A stretch of 64,000 bases of DNA from Candidatus Desulfarcum epimagneticum (GTDB lineage: Bacteria > Desulfobacterota > Desulfobacteria > Desulfobacterales > CR-1), in assembly GCA_900659855.1 (NCBI GenBank), contig CAACVI010000012.1, forward strand, positions 320,532-384,531, written 5' to 3'. Under the pieces are notes generated by a model. The model was given only the letters and a program-made list of their open reading frames with translations, did no database searches and had not been told where the DNA came from. The stretch's first letter is position 1; each line of letters starts with the position of its first letter. Of the stretch, positions 12,001-17,359 are shown piece by piece. The translations under genes were made by a program, and so were the position numbers.

Positions 12001-15000
12001 TCGCTTTATTTTGCCATTGACATGGGCGACACGTCGGACAGCTGCCAGAACAAGCGTTACGGGGGAATCGGAACAGGCCCGGGCGCCATGTGGTTCGGCT
12101 GGTGGGACGGGGACCATCTTGACCATCTTGATTTCAAATCCGCCCAGCCCGGCGAGGACTCGGGCACATGGTGGGGGCTTCCGGATTACGGCCCCTTTGC
12201 CGGGGACCGGGAGATCGGCTCCATGGTGTCCGGAAAAGACGGCATGGTCTGGACGCTGGACGATTCGGGAAAGATCCACGAGTTCAGGGACCCGAATCAT
12301 GGCGTCACAACGGGAGATTATGCCTGGAGCTGGCGCATGATCCCGGACCCCCGTCCGGCATCGGCCGGGGAAAGCGCTCTCAAAGAGCTGCTTCCCCTGG
12401 AGGCAAAGCGCATGATCGCGGTCAATGGGAAAAACGAGCTGTTTTATTCCGCCTCTTCTTCGGCGGCGTGGAAAAAGATATGGCCGTCTTTTAAAGCCAT
12501 TGACATGGAAAAGGGGATCGTGTCCTTTTCCCCGGGACAGTTTGATCTGTTTCACGGCCCCGGGGGCATGGTCTTTGTCACGGCGTCGGACGCCGGCGGA
12601 AATTTTTACGCGTCGTGGATATCCGGGGAAAAGGCGTTTCCTTTGTGGATGAAGCTTTACCGGTTTGACAAAGGAATCCATGATTTTGATTTCTCGGACG
12701 ACGGGCGCAAGCTGGCCATTTTGGACGGCGAATTCAAGCCCCATCTGGTTCCCGTCAATGACACAATCGACTGGGCGGGGGTTCAGGCCGGGGCCGGGGC
12801 CTGGATGGACTCGGCGGTCATGGAGGCTTTGGGCAAAGGGGAGTTGGAAAAGGCCCGTGAGCTGATGGCCCTGGTAAACGGCGGAAAGAGCCCTTCGGCC
12901 CTTCCGGCGCCTGTGGCGGTTGTGAGTCTTTCGGGAAAAAGCAAGTCCCCGGACCCGGTCGGGGTGTCGTGGAGAAAGGCGGCCGGGGACAACCGGACCC
13001 GTTTTTACCATGTCCAGGGGGGCCGGCGGGACTCGTCGTCCCCGGAGATGGATTTTTACACCACGAAAAACGCCTTTGAGATTCCCATGAACGCCTTTTC
13101 AGACGGCGTCATATACGCCCGGGTCCGGGCCATGGATATGGACGGGAGCCAAAGCCCGTTCACGGAACTGGGGGAGAGGATCAAAGACACCACCCCGCCG
13201 GAGCGTGTGACCGGGATTGCCGCGGCTTTGGCCAAAACCCCGGGCTCGAAAGTCTATGACGCCGTCCGGGTGTTTTGGAATCCTTCCCGGGACCGGGACT
13301 TCGCCCGGTACCGGATTTACAAAATCAAAGGCGCCTCCCGGGAAAGGCTCGCGGTTCTGGACGGGCTTTCGCCCGCGGGAGAGCGGACCGGGGCCCCAAA
13401 CGCCTTTTATATGGACGCGGGCGCGGACGCCGGGGCCTGGTTTCAGTACGCGGCCACGGCGGTGGATGACGCGGGCAATGAGAATCTGTTGGCCGGTCTT
13501 TCAGCGCCGGTTTTTTTAAACAACGCGCCGTCATTGCCGGGGGGCGCCCGGGCCTTTTCCCCGATTCCGGAGGATGAAAGAGACAGTTCCGGGGATTTGG
13601 TTTCGCGCTTTCTGCAAGGGGCGTCGGACCCCGAGGGCGACGCTGTCGGCATGGCCGTGATCTCGGCGGACAGCGACGGGGGCCGGTGGGAATACCGCCG
13701 CCCCGGCGGGGACTGGACGGCCTTTGTGTCGGCGAGCCCGATAAGGGCCCGGCTTCTTGAAGCGTCCGACCGAATCCGCTTTGTTCCGCTTTCGGACTGG
13801 AACGGGGATGCGACAATCACCTTCCGGGCCTGGGACAAGACCAAAGGCATGGCCGGGAGAAGGGCGGACGTGTCTGGAAACGGGGAGTATCATCCTTACA
13901 GCGCCCACAGCGCCTCGGCCTCTGTCACCGTGAGGCCCGTGAACGATCCCCCGTCCTTTGTCAGGGGGCCGGACCTGAATATCATTGAGGACTCAGGGGC
14001 CCAGGTCGTTGAAAACTGGGCGTCCGGGATCGCCAAAGGGCCGGACAACGAGTCGGACCAGCGGCTGAGCTTTGTGTTGACCCACGACCGTGAAGGGGCG
14101 CCGGGGGCCATCCCGGACTTTTTCCACCAGGCGCCGGCCATGGACGAAAACGGGAGGTTGACCTACGCGCTTTATCCCGACGCCAACGGGACGGCGAATG
14201 TGACGGTCCGGTTAAGGGACGACGGGGGCGTGGAGAACGGCGGAATCAGCGCCGATGAAAGCGATCTCCCGGTCCGGTTTACGATCACGGCCCGTCCGGT
14301 GAACGATCCGCCGTCTTTTTCGGCCCTGGACCAGACCGTGGACGAGGACGCCGGAATTCGGCGAATCCCGCTTTCCGACTGGGCCCAGGACATCCGCCCG
14401 GGGCCTGAAAACGAAAAAGACCAGACCGTTGGATTCACGGTGGTTTCAACAAGCAGTCCGGGGCTTTTTTCCACCCAGCCCGCCATCTCTTCGGACGGGG
14501 TTTTAAGTTTTGCCCCGGCTTTGGATCAAAACGGACAGGCCCGTGTCACGGTCCTGGCCAAAGACGACGGGGGAGTGGAAAACGGGGGCGCGGATCAAAG
14601 CGCGCCTGTGACGCTCGGGATCACGGTTCGTTCCGTGAACGACGCGCCGTCGTTTTCAAAAGGCGCCGACATCCGGGTCCGGCAGAGCGCCGGAAGGCGG
14701 GTTTTGAGAAACTGGGCGAGACAAATCAGCGCCGGCCCGGCCGACGAGTCGGGCCAGGGACTTCGTTTTGAGGTCAAAGCCTCGCGTCCGTCCTTGTTCG
14801 CGGTCCAGCCCGCCATCTCTTCCGGCGGGACCCTCACGTTCACGCCCCGTCGGAACAGAAGCGGGAAAACGTCTGTGACCGCGGTCTTAAAAGACGGCGG
14901 CGGAAAGGACCGGAACGGCGAGGACCAAAGCGCGCCGGCCCGCTTTAACATCCGGGTCCTTCGGGTCTCCCGGCCCGGAAGCGACGCGTCCGCTGACGCC

Positions 15001-15024
15001 TCGGCCGACGCTTGGAACGAATAA
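28..15024 (+). CDS. Giant mosaic repeat protein (about 5,000 aa), possible surface/secreted adhesin or effector-like protein; 5' end probably outside the window
   Basis: The first ATG is at 28, but it has no Shine-Dalgarno and the frame is open to base 1, so the true start may lie upstream. Residues 1-3300 are low-complexity, rich in Pro, Ser, Arg and Glu. They carry short repeats (PESPFYEKDE/PESPFYAKDE; PDDWSPD twice), three ~85-aa modules ending in RLRGG, and a duplicated ~50-aa helical unit (about 2535-2680). Beta-rich stretches lie near 1735-1910 and 2790-3125. Residues 3312-3920 are helical, with a hydrophobic patch at 3320-3345. About 3925-4290 is beta-rich and propeller-like. About 4292-4500 looks like two FN3 domains. 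From 4500 to the end are four cadherin/Ig-like repeats marked by VNDPPSF or VNDAPSF. The C-terminal array is typical of large adhesins. No signal peptide, anchor or catalytic domain was recognised. Base composition changes sharply near 9,960. Function is inferred only. Confidence 0.75.
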   Translation: MTHEQRLERHKRDVPESPFYEKDERAIRQYEQRSERYGNPESPFYAKDEEVRHGFIEQDRILDTSDTRKYRRAVTERFNEKLPVRESGERKKLFDSGLNTLSQGNRVLADGLTERPLSIADTQGLRLRRGAFKKILDPQHPEKESVTSFSEAKKSKKQIDALIGADPKSPGVSPKTPDDSFDAPLTEAEIKMMENARQQMDMDDESFDFVQQMEELYRLEMSANPDESFGSVVPLSPDDTGVIASRPSLMRGPDDWSPDEDPLNQTALARHSFETHQMRRSPDDWSPDRQNNFSVTAGQSLEMTVNGTRPADADDIMDATVMKPSGNIPGTPIPEIVINQGPSLHLPTHMTPPHSHTQALKMAEAKIPAPSRPLKAGGPHRRRGSETPDERPAHKGPEYSDDEIEVLREEVKTREKRMRELAEKRKSIEEKMLKKFQKMEDVSRPVIPVVPPARRDVGLTGREPARGSNLHASDSTRQISMDHPPKRMTRVAGARFEPSMPNPLAGKRELESAARQTSVSHASTSSTQPVMQSHRRPAVNRQGGGDTPSRISMEQDPQELAEAQEMAAREVPADGMPSSASPSARGASSSADAAALRKAERRLSAATPLADAGPRKSTLDLVNRLRGGEEARPGRGVAPASDGLAAVPAGGQAPQAGSSAPTLWERLTSWFPFGRSGRSDAPMESQGSWNPLNWFRKTSPPSSPGPASAIHDPVPPSSGVAGESGRAPLLSRKDPGGHSVDPSSERKAKRASNPSGPTAPQSAFPSKARSEKQMRKLRLKGLDQKARTTDPNKPPESIQTVDGQRRELRHDLRSFTEEDEVERNKLRKKLRIKDHNDFRSIDDSDLEQEVTPFLEGKRREMVEQAKKGIKGHQYQRHMDMIKREQASLQAERIKRKRDRGSSGLPDLSLNLSPPQARRRAGDSPGPGTPAPWTQGRRVSSRFRNHSSDLSLMNVSPPSPPSVRRHAGDSPGPDGGSHTRPAINRQGGGEQFPGMSHSQDPQELAEAQEMAFQGLPARESGQGMPSSAAPSARGGSSSADAAALREAEKKLTAAAPLADAGRKSTLDLVNRLRGGEEARPGRGRGIAPARGGYGASRGTGEPAMPPSMAHADDAPVRQSREGAQESFQKNQSAAALPPSPRASRSQDPGMLSPPPHHPSAAAPVSDGLSPVSAGGQAPPSAPSGGGFVEFLSGLMPNWNWFQGLMRRTGPSDAPHQGSHRVTEIQDADRVVLDESQISDLKEEFIDIDGEVEKMQSFLNDKYPDQGLQIQQARVQIVTKRPNQMRERSPSSTSSVSTEPDEADTHIVMWERKRNSAEEPGSPSPRVLESGEGPVDFDPASPAPADQMLAGMDPRTPSHSEARSERSHFSSDREVSVARSSVSESEKPHGQTLRTAAEKQLEYLRRRDDIEYKQYLATIDEKFFEDAQALFLENNMLLSAAFKEKQKLALNAIEKANPKKSSVEPLPDSPELEVAHDARLGNDAAPLTPIHSRSPSFELPPSWELETTHAANDAVPMERGVSIYSISPGKEDIAAKEGIERRAKERVERKREAADKKEVSLEKRIEEYKRDIPGMALEDPEYSPLPLSPFNSSDVSAMVRRKGDHQRFFERRMQDRRGPMRVPYEEPVRKRAIGKWVDQTLDSTPPVAHGSSSPPPSEFSTHSHSSILSPAEADEHLAELKYPKTAYVKMLQRRPGQNVFTSPIETPTHRASFQSRPPSFEEEPELHSALYGPLKGSFVYDVRLTDRSGGVSTRRVSFLTLAEGKRGEYFEVDYQGRILNPDEYQKSETFKELGGLGEVRQQLQHFLPKKYRETYQVESAKQFIFPEFKVLSQSGRPSLMAQGSVSPTLYRMKLSGEQGEKYLYTLQYGRDDKTFLLHHHSGNAFWFPDRNVFIHIKSDEFVVTPSNTFKDPDVELPPLPEEKEVPDELLVRRMTTDEYPRTPEENAVHDDKILRSNIYLPPTPVSLHASSYGASARPPAPGNSVDTVDAFPQARAVRHDPDARPVATGQGGVDKNPPEISMEQDPQELAEAQEMAAREVPAEGMSSSASPSARGASSSADAAALREAERRLSAATPLADAGPRKSTLDLVNRLRGGEEASSGRGRGGAAGRRAEGDQMKEADDILAFLKKRYPDVETGSQKVRMTNDPLSDFLGHPNSNAASEASMPSSRSRGIPSHANVSEKTAAEVAPHNFPDSSVRVSALQKRLEEKGPLGIRRPGGHYPSEHGEAPVYAPSDAEALRRAEAEISGTPSHQGNAVTIPRRSGNESPDETPVFIEPPPHAKPIPATERMKSPDEKTGAQPSGKQKRWMVRSDPEAVAIKNSQEPSPEFKASPLESVAARTSNPHYRRPVTPAPREPWPEDYQFKNKPWPSSVESTSKDYDIIQSKKKLDQVRAAALGSESDALTLKNSDVTDKIGATRPSLLPDESRRIHLDAPESLTTADRQHLKSRRRIFDLIAQKKHKSGIYDEKKMTRVEALEAREETDWLLSANQSGKTRTEAIPDNVTGAQTVPPSWIPIQLTRDEDELIQQQVFMRVFDFNDLKIRTSPLRREEIYTGYMERLDRIAPGRVQELVDRGLICDPRYFREEIDSGGWPTYSKYLEDGKKRRFHSRPPKDVLQPAEQEAIFMQLVLNKRGDSAGGVTLRRYYKNLDRIPSDRINYLVDRDFLVNPEFFAKHTGLHRPDRSNAAAAPGGRQARRAGKGRADRSNAAAAPPSFAPSDAEALRRAENPPRSPGRQGDEGNFPLPGDSREAIPPERAFEANRSQAEGPKIEFDPAAAPPFSYDHSSSRRRAEKPNWYFSQTYEETKPDGRIDITIQDGFEGAHWDHYTKRYSTETYSDIRARESEEASSSPYVIAKREARLKAPYTEARIQTPGRRDGLDLLDIKTQWSDNRTERTTVSSYEHLRRGTGQYETKFPGGDSYRVEAEFKTGSEEYKAVHSIHGKPKHFLRGKVSERPFQPGEQEFFSDNPIQTHYVRQQGVFSDDGAGIQIDKYEELRTVDDGFNSPFKYTSMTDETTRTVLRSRKSDNISITQTPKGNKDRSVTAVLSPGGKTRVEWISSRDHHSPGGTRYTDVKKVDFRQETVSVKQSKSKDGIEESTRRIISKEGIKETRKGKGPDSVEFKPWPPGRKPPSLPKAVKPGDGQKKPKVKPLSHVDFSDAHGTYRPTGPSSDRRAREQMDGAAHRAAVKPGSGQKQPKIEYLDGDGKIIDLLIEKKLLENTDVKNIIEIKELGNSDIKTFKKQAGSDISAEGSLYRATDGNNGKDYYFWKDNISGEFHLIEFDGPDRIKGTCRINDEQYEIVFNEDISPQGKLETPLTRFILAAGGAVADFFAAPAFAVTDEEAAGFFEGAGEDVRDFRKELEDPADLPKDAARVVGEYGEFTMKAGEFIFDMFAEDMAAAFGIARLVAANPVVKMIDDLEKKIFGAEMPRLLSMEMDKALKKAEEVATREEEIEPSASKGADPFFTGMFSGVLKEMGKKMLASVFPRQALAGVSVDFFLEDFLEEIFTDIIDPMFTGDPNNADFNVLVEQVIEKMRESGLFEAMKKVDQDYFDFAVNAGKIIMDLFEIQEILYKVYKETIVGELKARYPWAANMTDLMRMFVKDFTRILSGDGMEKILTTISEAAYSQTVSIGESLGGFVSGVGEKPSVRNLFPEEVMGTIDLLRALVMLTDQTLASLAERPGNENGVARFLWDFINGKADIPGMALNLATAGTKLYFNTYRKLLEKSDNPAAAMREYRQTQREIGRAVHKMTPTGMMHSYMNEQVKNVTGIDVQEIRDEIMDDAEDFAFDRMENVQDEALKAAEAMGIMDEAKWAHGVFKRGAGTLIDLGEGNAIKGMTIAAGAAGGVIEAGNRVFSGDFKGAGEALGSASMDAFKSAMSAVQDAFGEAGKSPEKLFTSPGEFMKNLFGSMGKAFKSWFGNDCDEVRISRQEDLRLFNVKFGGGTFALANDPKKRMYHLTGRVKGCPEASGFSGYAARAYVPDESSDPSLYFAIDMGDTSDSCQNKRYGGIGTGPGAMWFGWWDGDHLDHLDFKSAQPGEDSGTWWGLPDYGPFAGDREIGSMVSGKDGMVWTLDDSGKIHEFRDPNHGVTTGDYAWSWRMIPDPRPASAGESALKELLPLEAKRMIAVNGKNELFYSASSSAAWKKIWPSFKAIDMEKGIVSFSPGQFDLFHGPGGMVFVTASDAGGNFYASWISGEKAFPLWMKLYRFDKGIHDFDFSDDGRKLAILDGEFKPHLVPVNDTIDWAGVQAGAGAWMDSAVMEALGKGELEKARELMALVNGGKSPSALPAPVAVVSLSGKSKSPDPVGVSWRKAAGDNRTRFYHVQGGRRDSSSPEMDFYTTKNAFEIPMNAFSDGVIYARVRAMDMDGSQSPFTELGERIKDTTPPERVTGIAAALAKTPGSKVYDAVRVFWNPSRDRDFARYRIYKIKGASRERLAVLDGLSPAGERTGAPNAFYMDAGADAGAWFQYAATAVDDAGNENLLAGLSAPVFLNNAPSLPGGARAFSPIPEDERDSSGDLVSRFLQGASDPEGDAVGMAVISADSDGGRWEYRRPGGDWTAFVSASPIRARLLEASDRIRFVPLSDWNGDATITFRAWDKTKGMAGRRADVSGNGEYHPYSAHSASASVTVRPVNDPPSFVRGPDLNIIEDSGAQVVENWASGIAKGPDNESDQRLSFVLTHDREGAPGAIPDFFHQAPAMDENGRLTYALYPDANGTANVTVRLRDDGGVENGGISADESDLPVRFTITARPVNDPPSFSALDQTVDEDAGIRRIPLSDWAQDIRPGPENEKDQTVGFTVVSTSSPGLFSTQPAISSDGVLSFAPALDQNGQARVTVLAKDDGGVENGGADQSAPVTLGITVRSVNDAPSFSKGADIRVRQSAGRRVLRNWARQISAGPADESGQGLRFEVKASRPSLFAVQPAISSGGTLTFTPRRNRSGKTSVTAVLKDGGGKDRNGEDQSAPARFNIRVLRVSRPGSDASADASADAWNE
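1633..1935 (+). repeat. Intragenic module, copy 1 (ends with ubiquitin-tail-like STLDLVNRLRGG)
   Basis: This is the first of three long direct repeats inside the giant gene. The module starts with a short lead (RPAVNRQGGG), has two probable helices (DPQELAEAQEMA and SSADAAALRKAERRL) joined by a Ser/Ala-rich linker, and ends PLADAG-PRKSTLDLVNRLRGG-EEA. The RLRGG-containing segment occupies bases 1876-1911 (codons 617-628). Confidence 0.9.
2965..3280 (+). repeat. Intragenic module, copy 2
   Basis: This second copy is the most diverged. It carries an insertion (FQGLPARESGQGM replaces the shorter REVPADGM of copy 1) and lacks the Pro before RKSTL. STLDLVNRLRGG is conserved exactly at bases 3214-3249 (codons 1063-1074), followed by EEARPGRGRG. 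Downstream, both copies 1 and 2 lead to an SDGL...AGGQAP linker and then a Trp/Phe-rich amphipathic stretch. Confidence 0.9.
6037..6342 (+). repeat. Intragenic module, copy 3
   Basis: This third copy is almost identical at the DNA level to copy 1; I count fewer than ten differences over about 255 bases by eye. It lies some 4.4 kb from copy 1. The RLRGG segment is at bases 6277-6312 (codons 2084-2095), followed by EEASSGRGRG. Degenerate pieces of the same module (APSDAEALRRAE) recur at 6721-6756 and 8176-8211. Confidence 0.9.
8069..8166 (+). repeat. Short tandem duplication (DRSNAAAAP twice)
   Basis: A ~27-base unit coding for DRSNAAAAP is present at about 8071-8100 and again at 8137-8166 within the giant gene, separated by a Gly/Arg-rich spacer. 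The copies are identical, which implies recent slippage or duplication. Confidence 0.8.
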
Positions 15025-15030
15025 AAAACA

Positions 15031-15081
15031 AAAGCCTCCTTTTTGCGAAACGGCCCAATGGCCGGGCGGAAAGGAGGCTTA
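15031..15081. terminator. Bidirectional hairpin terminator between the giant gene and nadD
   Basis: The perfect inverted repeat AAGCCTCCTTT (15032-15042) / AAAGGAGGCTT (15070-15080) is followed by an A-run and preceded by an A-rich stretch. It sits exactly between two convergent genes, so it can serve both. Confidence 0.75.
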
Positions 15082-15086
15082 AAAAA

Positions 15087-15746
15087 TTACCGGTAAAACC
15101 CTTTTTGGCTGATAAATTTCATAACGGAGGCGGGAAGCATGGGGCCGGGGCTTTCGCCGGACCGGATCAGGCTCCGGATCCGGGTGGAGGAGATGTCCAG
15201 GGGTTTGACATCGAAAAAAAACACCGGCTTTAAGACGCTGTGCCGGAAACAGGATTCGCCCTGTGAAAGCCCATACCCGCCCGACACCCGGGACCGGATA
15301 TAGGCGCCCAGGCTGTCCAGATATTTTCCCACGCCCCCGTCAAGGCGCGTCATGACGATAAAGGCCGTGAGAGAAAAGAGTTTTTTGTATGATTTCCATG
15401 TGTGGATCTCCAAAAAAGCGTCCATCCCCACCACCAGGAAAACGTCTGAAAAAGGCCCCATCTTTTTTTTGAAATGCCGCGCCGTGTCGATGGTGTATGA
15501 GGCGCCCGGGCGTTGGATCTCCGCGTCGGACACTGAAAATCCCGCGCCGCCCCGGGTCGCCAGGCGGATCATGTCCAGACGGTCTTTGGCGTCCGCGAGA
15601 TTTTCGCGGGATTTGTGCGGGGGCAGGGCCGAAGGGATGAAAAAAAGCGTGTCCAGATCAAAGGCGTCCCGAACCTTTTCGGCCGCCCGAATGTGTCCGG
15701 AGTGGATGGGATTGAACGTGCCTCCAAAAAGGCCGACGCGCGTCAA
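15087..15746 (-). CDS. nadD: Nicotinate-nucleotide adenylyltransferase NadD
   Basis: This enzyme adenylates nicotinate mononucleotide to deamido-NAD in cytosolic NAD synthesis. The 219-aa protein has the N-terminal nucleotidyltransferase signature GGTFNPIHSGH (residues 8-18), PPHK near 42-45 and the C-terminal SSTRIR motif, all at family positions and normal length. Its ATG overlaps the 3' end of hisA by 4 bases, so the two are translationally coupled and probably co-transcribed as hisB-hisA-nadD. The bidirectional hairpin at 15031-15081 ends the operon. Confidence 0.95.
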   Translation of the reverse strand: MTRVGLFGGTFNPIHSGHIRAAEKVRDAFDLDTLFFIPSALPPHKSRENLADAKDRLDMIRLATRGGAGFSVSDAEIQRPGASYTIDTARHFKKKMGPFSDVFLVVGMDAFLEIHTWKSYKKLFSLTAFIVMTRLDGGVGKYLDSLGAYIRSRVSGGYGLSQGESCFRHSVLKPVFFFDVKPLDISSTRIRSLIRSGESPGPMLPASVMKFISQKGFYR

Positions 15747-16495
15747 TGCGATGACCGCTCCCTTTCGCCGCGCCCGTCGGCCGCGGCCATGGCTTCTTTC
15801 AGGCTCAGCGCCCCGGTGTAAAGGGCTTTTCCCGTGATGATTCCGTCCACGCCGGATTTTTCAAGGGGCAGAAGGTTGAGGATGTCCTTTATTCCGGACA
15901 CGCCGCCCGAGGCCGTCACCGGGATGGACACCGCCTCGGCCAGCTTTCGGGTCTCTTCAATGTTGGGGCCTTTTTCCATGCCGTCTTTGTCGATGTCGGT
16001 GAAAATAATGGCGGAAAATCCCGCGTCCTCCAGTCGCCGGGCCAGATCAATGGCCCTGACGTCGGTGGTCTTTGTCCATCCGTCTATGGCCGCAAGGCCG
16101 TTCCGGGCGTCTATCCCGGCCGCCATGGCGCCGGGAAAGCGCGCGCACGCCCCGGCGGCGAGTTCGGGATCCTTGATGGCCACGGTGCCCAGGATCAGGC
16201 GTCTCACCCCAAGATCGAGATACATGGCGATGGTCTCCATGTCCCGGATTCCCCCGCCCACCTGGATGGGAACATCCACGGTTTCCAGTATTTTTTTGAT
16301 GGAGGAAAGGTTCTTCGGCTTTTTTCCCACGGCGCCGTCCAGGTCCACCACATGGATGAGACGGGCCCCCTGGCCGGCCCATCTTTGGGCCATGGCGGCG
16401 GGGTCGTCGGAAAAAACCGTCTCGTCCTCAAAACGCCCCTGGAGCAGCCGGACGCATCGATTGTCTTTAATATCAATGGCGGGAATGATCCGCAT
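15743..16495 (-). CDS. hisA: Phosphoribosylformimino-5-aminoimidazole carboxamide ribotide isomerase HisA
   Basis: This is the histidine-biosynthesis isomerase that converts ProFAR to PRFAR, a (beta/alpha)8 barrel. The 250-aa protein starts MRIIPAIDI. It shows the catalytic Asp in the first strand (AIDI), VVDLDGA, VGGGIRD and the second phosphate-binding loop ASGGVSG. The frame stays open upstream to about 16594, but the extension overlaps hisB and lacks family similarity, so the ATG at 16495 was chosen. It lies one base after hisB and overlaps nadD. Confidence 0.95.
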   Translation of the reverse strand: MRIIPAIDIKDNRCVRLLQGRFEDETVFSDDPAAMAQRWAGQGARLIHVVDLDGAVGKKPKNLSSIKKILETVDVPIQVGGGIRDMETIAMYLDLGVRRLILGTVAIKDPELAAGACARFPGAMAAGIDARNGLAAIDGWTKTTDVRAIDLARRLEDAGFSAIIFTDIDKDGMEKGPNIEETRKLAEAVSIPVTASGGVSGIKDILNLLPLEKSGVDGIITGKALYTGALSLKEAMAAADGRGERERSSH

Positions 16496-16496
16496 G

Positions 16497-17084
16497 TCAC
16501 AAAGCCCCTTTTGTGGAAAGCGCGCCCTTGATCCGGGGGTCCGGGGAAAGGGCCTGGTCCAGCGCCCGGCCGACGGATTTGAATATGGCCTCAATGATGT
16601 GGTGCTCGTTTTTTCCGTACATGACGTTGATGTGAAGGGTCATCTTCGCCGAATGGACAAATCCCCTGAAAAATTCTTCGGAAAGATACACGTCAAAGGC
16701 GCCGGGGGATTGAATGACGGCCGGAACGTTGAAAACCAGAAAGGGCCGGCCCGACAAATCCGCCGAAACCACCGCCAGGGTCTCATCCATGGGAGTGGAG
16801 GCGTGGCCGAAGCGCCGAACGCCTGTTTTGTCTCCCCACGCCTTTAAGAACGTCTCTCCCAGGACAATCCCCACATCCTCCACCGTGTGGTGGAAATCCA
16901 CCTCAATGTCGCCCTTTGCCCGGACGGTCAGGTCAAAAAAACCATGGGCCGCGAAAAGGGACAGCATGTGATCGAAGAAGGGAATCCCGGTGGAGATATC
17001 GCGCTCGCCGGAGCCGTCCAGGCGGACGGCCACGGAAATATCGGTCTCACGGGTCTTTCGGACGGCTTCTGATGAGCGGATCAT
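16497..17084 (-). CDS. hisB: Imidazoleglycerol-phosphate dehydratase HisB
   Basis: This Mn-dependent enzyme dehydrates imidazole glycerol phosphate in histidine synthesis. The 195-aa protein matches the monofunctional IGPD length. It has the duplicated metal-ligand motifs [13 protein letters not shown] and [11 protein letters not shown], and [19 protein letters not shown] in the C-terminal half. It is the first gene of the hisB-hisA-nadD unit. The other his genes are not in this window. Confidence 0.95.
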   Translation of the reverse strand: MIRSSEAVRKTRETDISVAVRLDGSGERDISTGIPFFDHMLSLFAAHGFFDLTVRAKGDIEVDFHHTVEDVGIVLGETFLKAWGDKTGVRRFGHASTPMDETLAVVSADLSGRPFLVFNVPAVIQSPGAFDVYLSEEFFRGFVHSAKMTLHINVMYGKNEHHIIEAIFKSVGRALDQALSPDPRIKGALSTKGAL

Positions 17085-17119
17085 GACTGTTTCTTAAACG
17101 GTCTTTTTAAAAAGGGTTA

Positions 17120-17195
17120 TGGTGGAGATGAGGGGGATCGAACCCCTGACCTCAGCGTTGCGAACGCTGCGCTCTCCCATCTGAGCTACATCCCC
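17120..17195 (-). tRNA. tRNA-Ala (anticodon CGC)
   Basis: The minus strand folds as a full cloverleaf. The acceptor arm GGGGATG pairs with CATCTCC, the D-arm begins GCTC, the anticodon stem CAGCG/CGCTG encloses loop TTCGCAA (anticodon CGC, reading GCG), and the T-arm AGGGG-TTCGATC-CCCCT is canonical. CCA is encoded at the 3' end. Confidence 0.95.
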
Positions 17196-17359
17196 ATGCC
17201 GTTCATTGCGTCTTGAAAAATCCCAAGGGTTTTGAAATGAATCCCTTGCTATTTCTTTCAAACACATCTAAATAAACACCCATATCAGATTAATCAGCAA
17301 GGGTCAATTCAAATTGTGGATAAAAAACCCGAACATTTTTTTTTTCAAACAGGAATCAC

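Noticed and set aside
10441-13011. Long minus-strand reading frames inside the giant gene (for example 10441-11484 and 11605-13011)
   Set aside because: They lie wholly antisense to a well-supported gene in GC-rich sequence, which produces long open antisense frames. Their translations are rich in His, Gly, Arg and Pro without domains or ribosome-binding sites.
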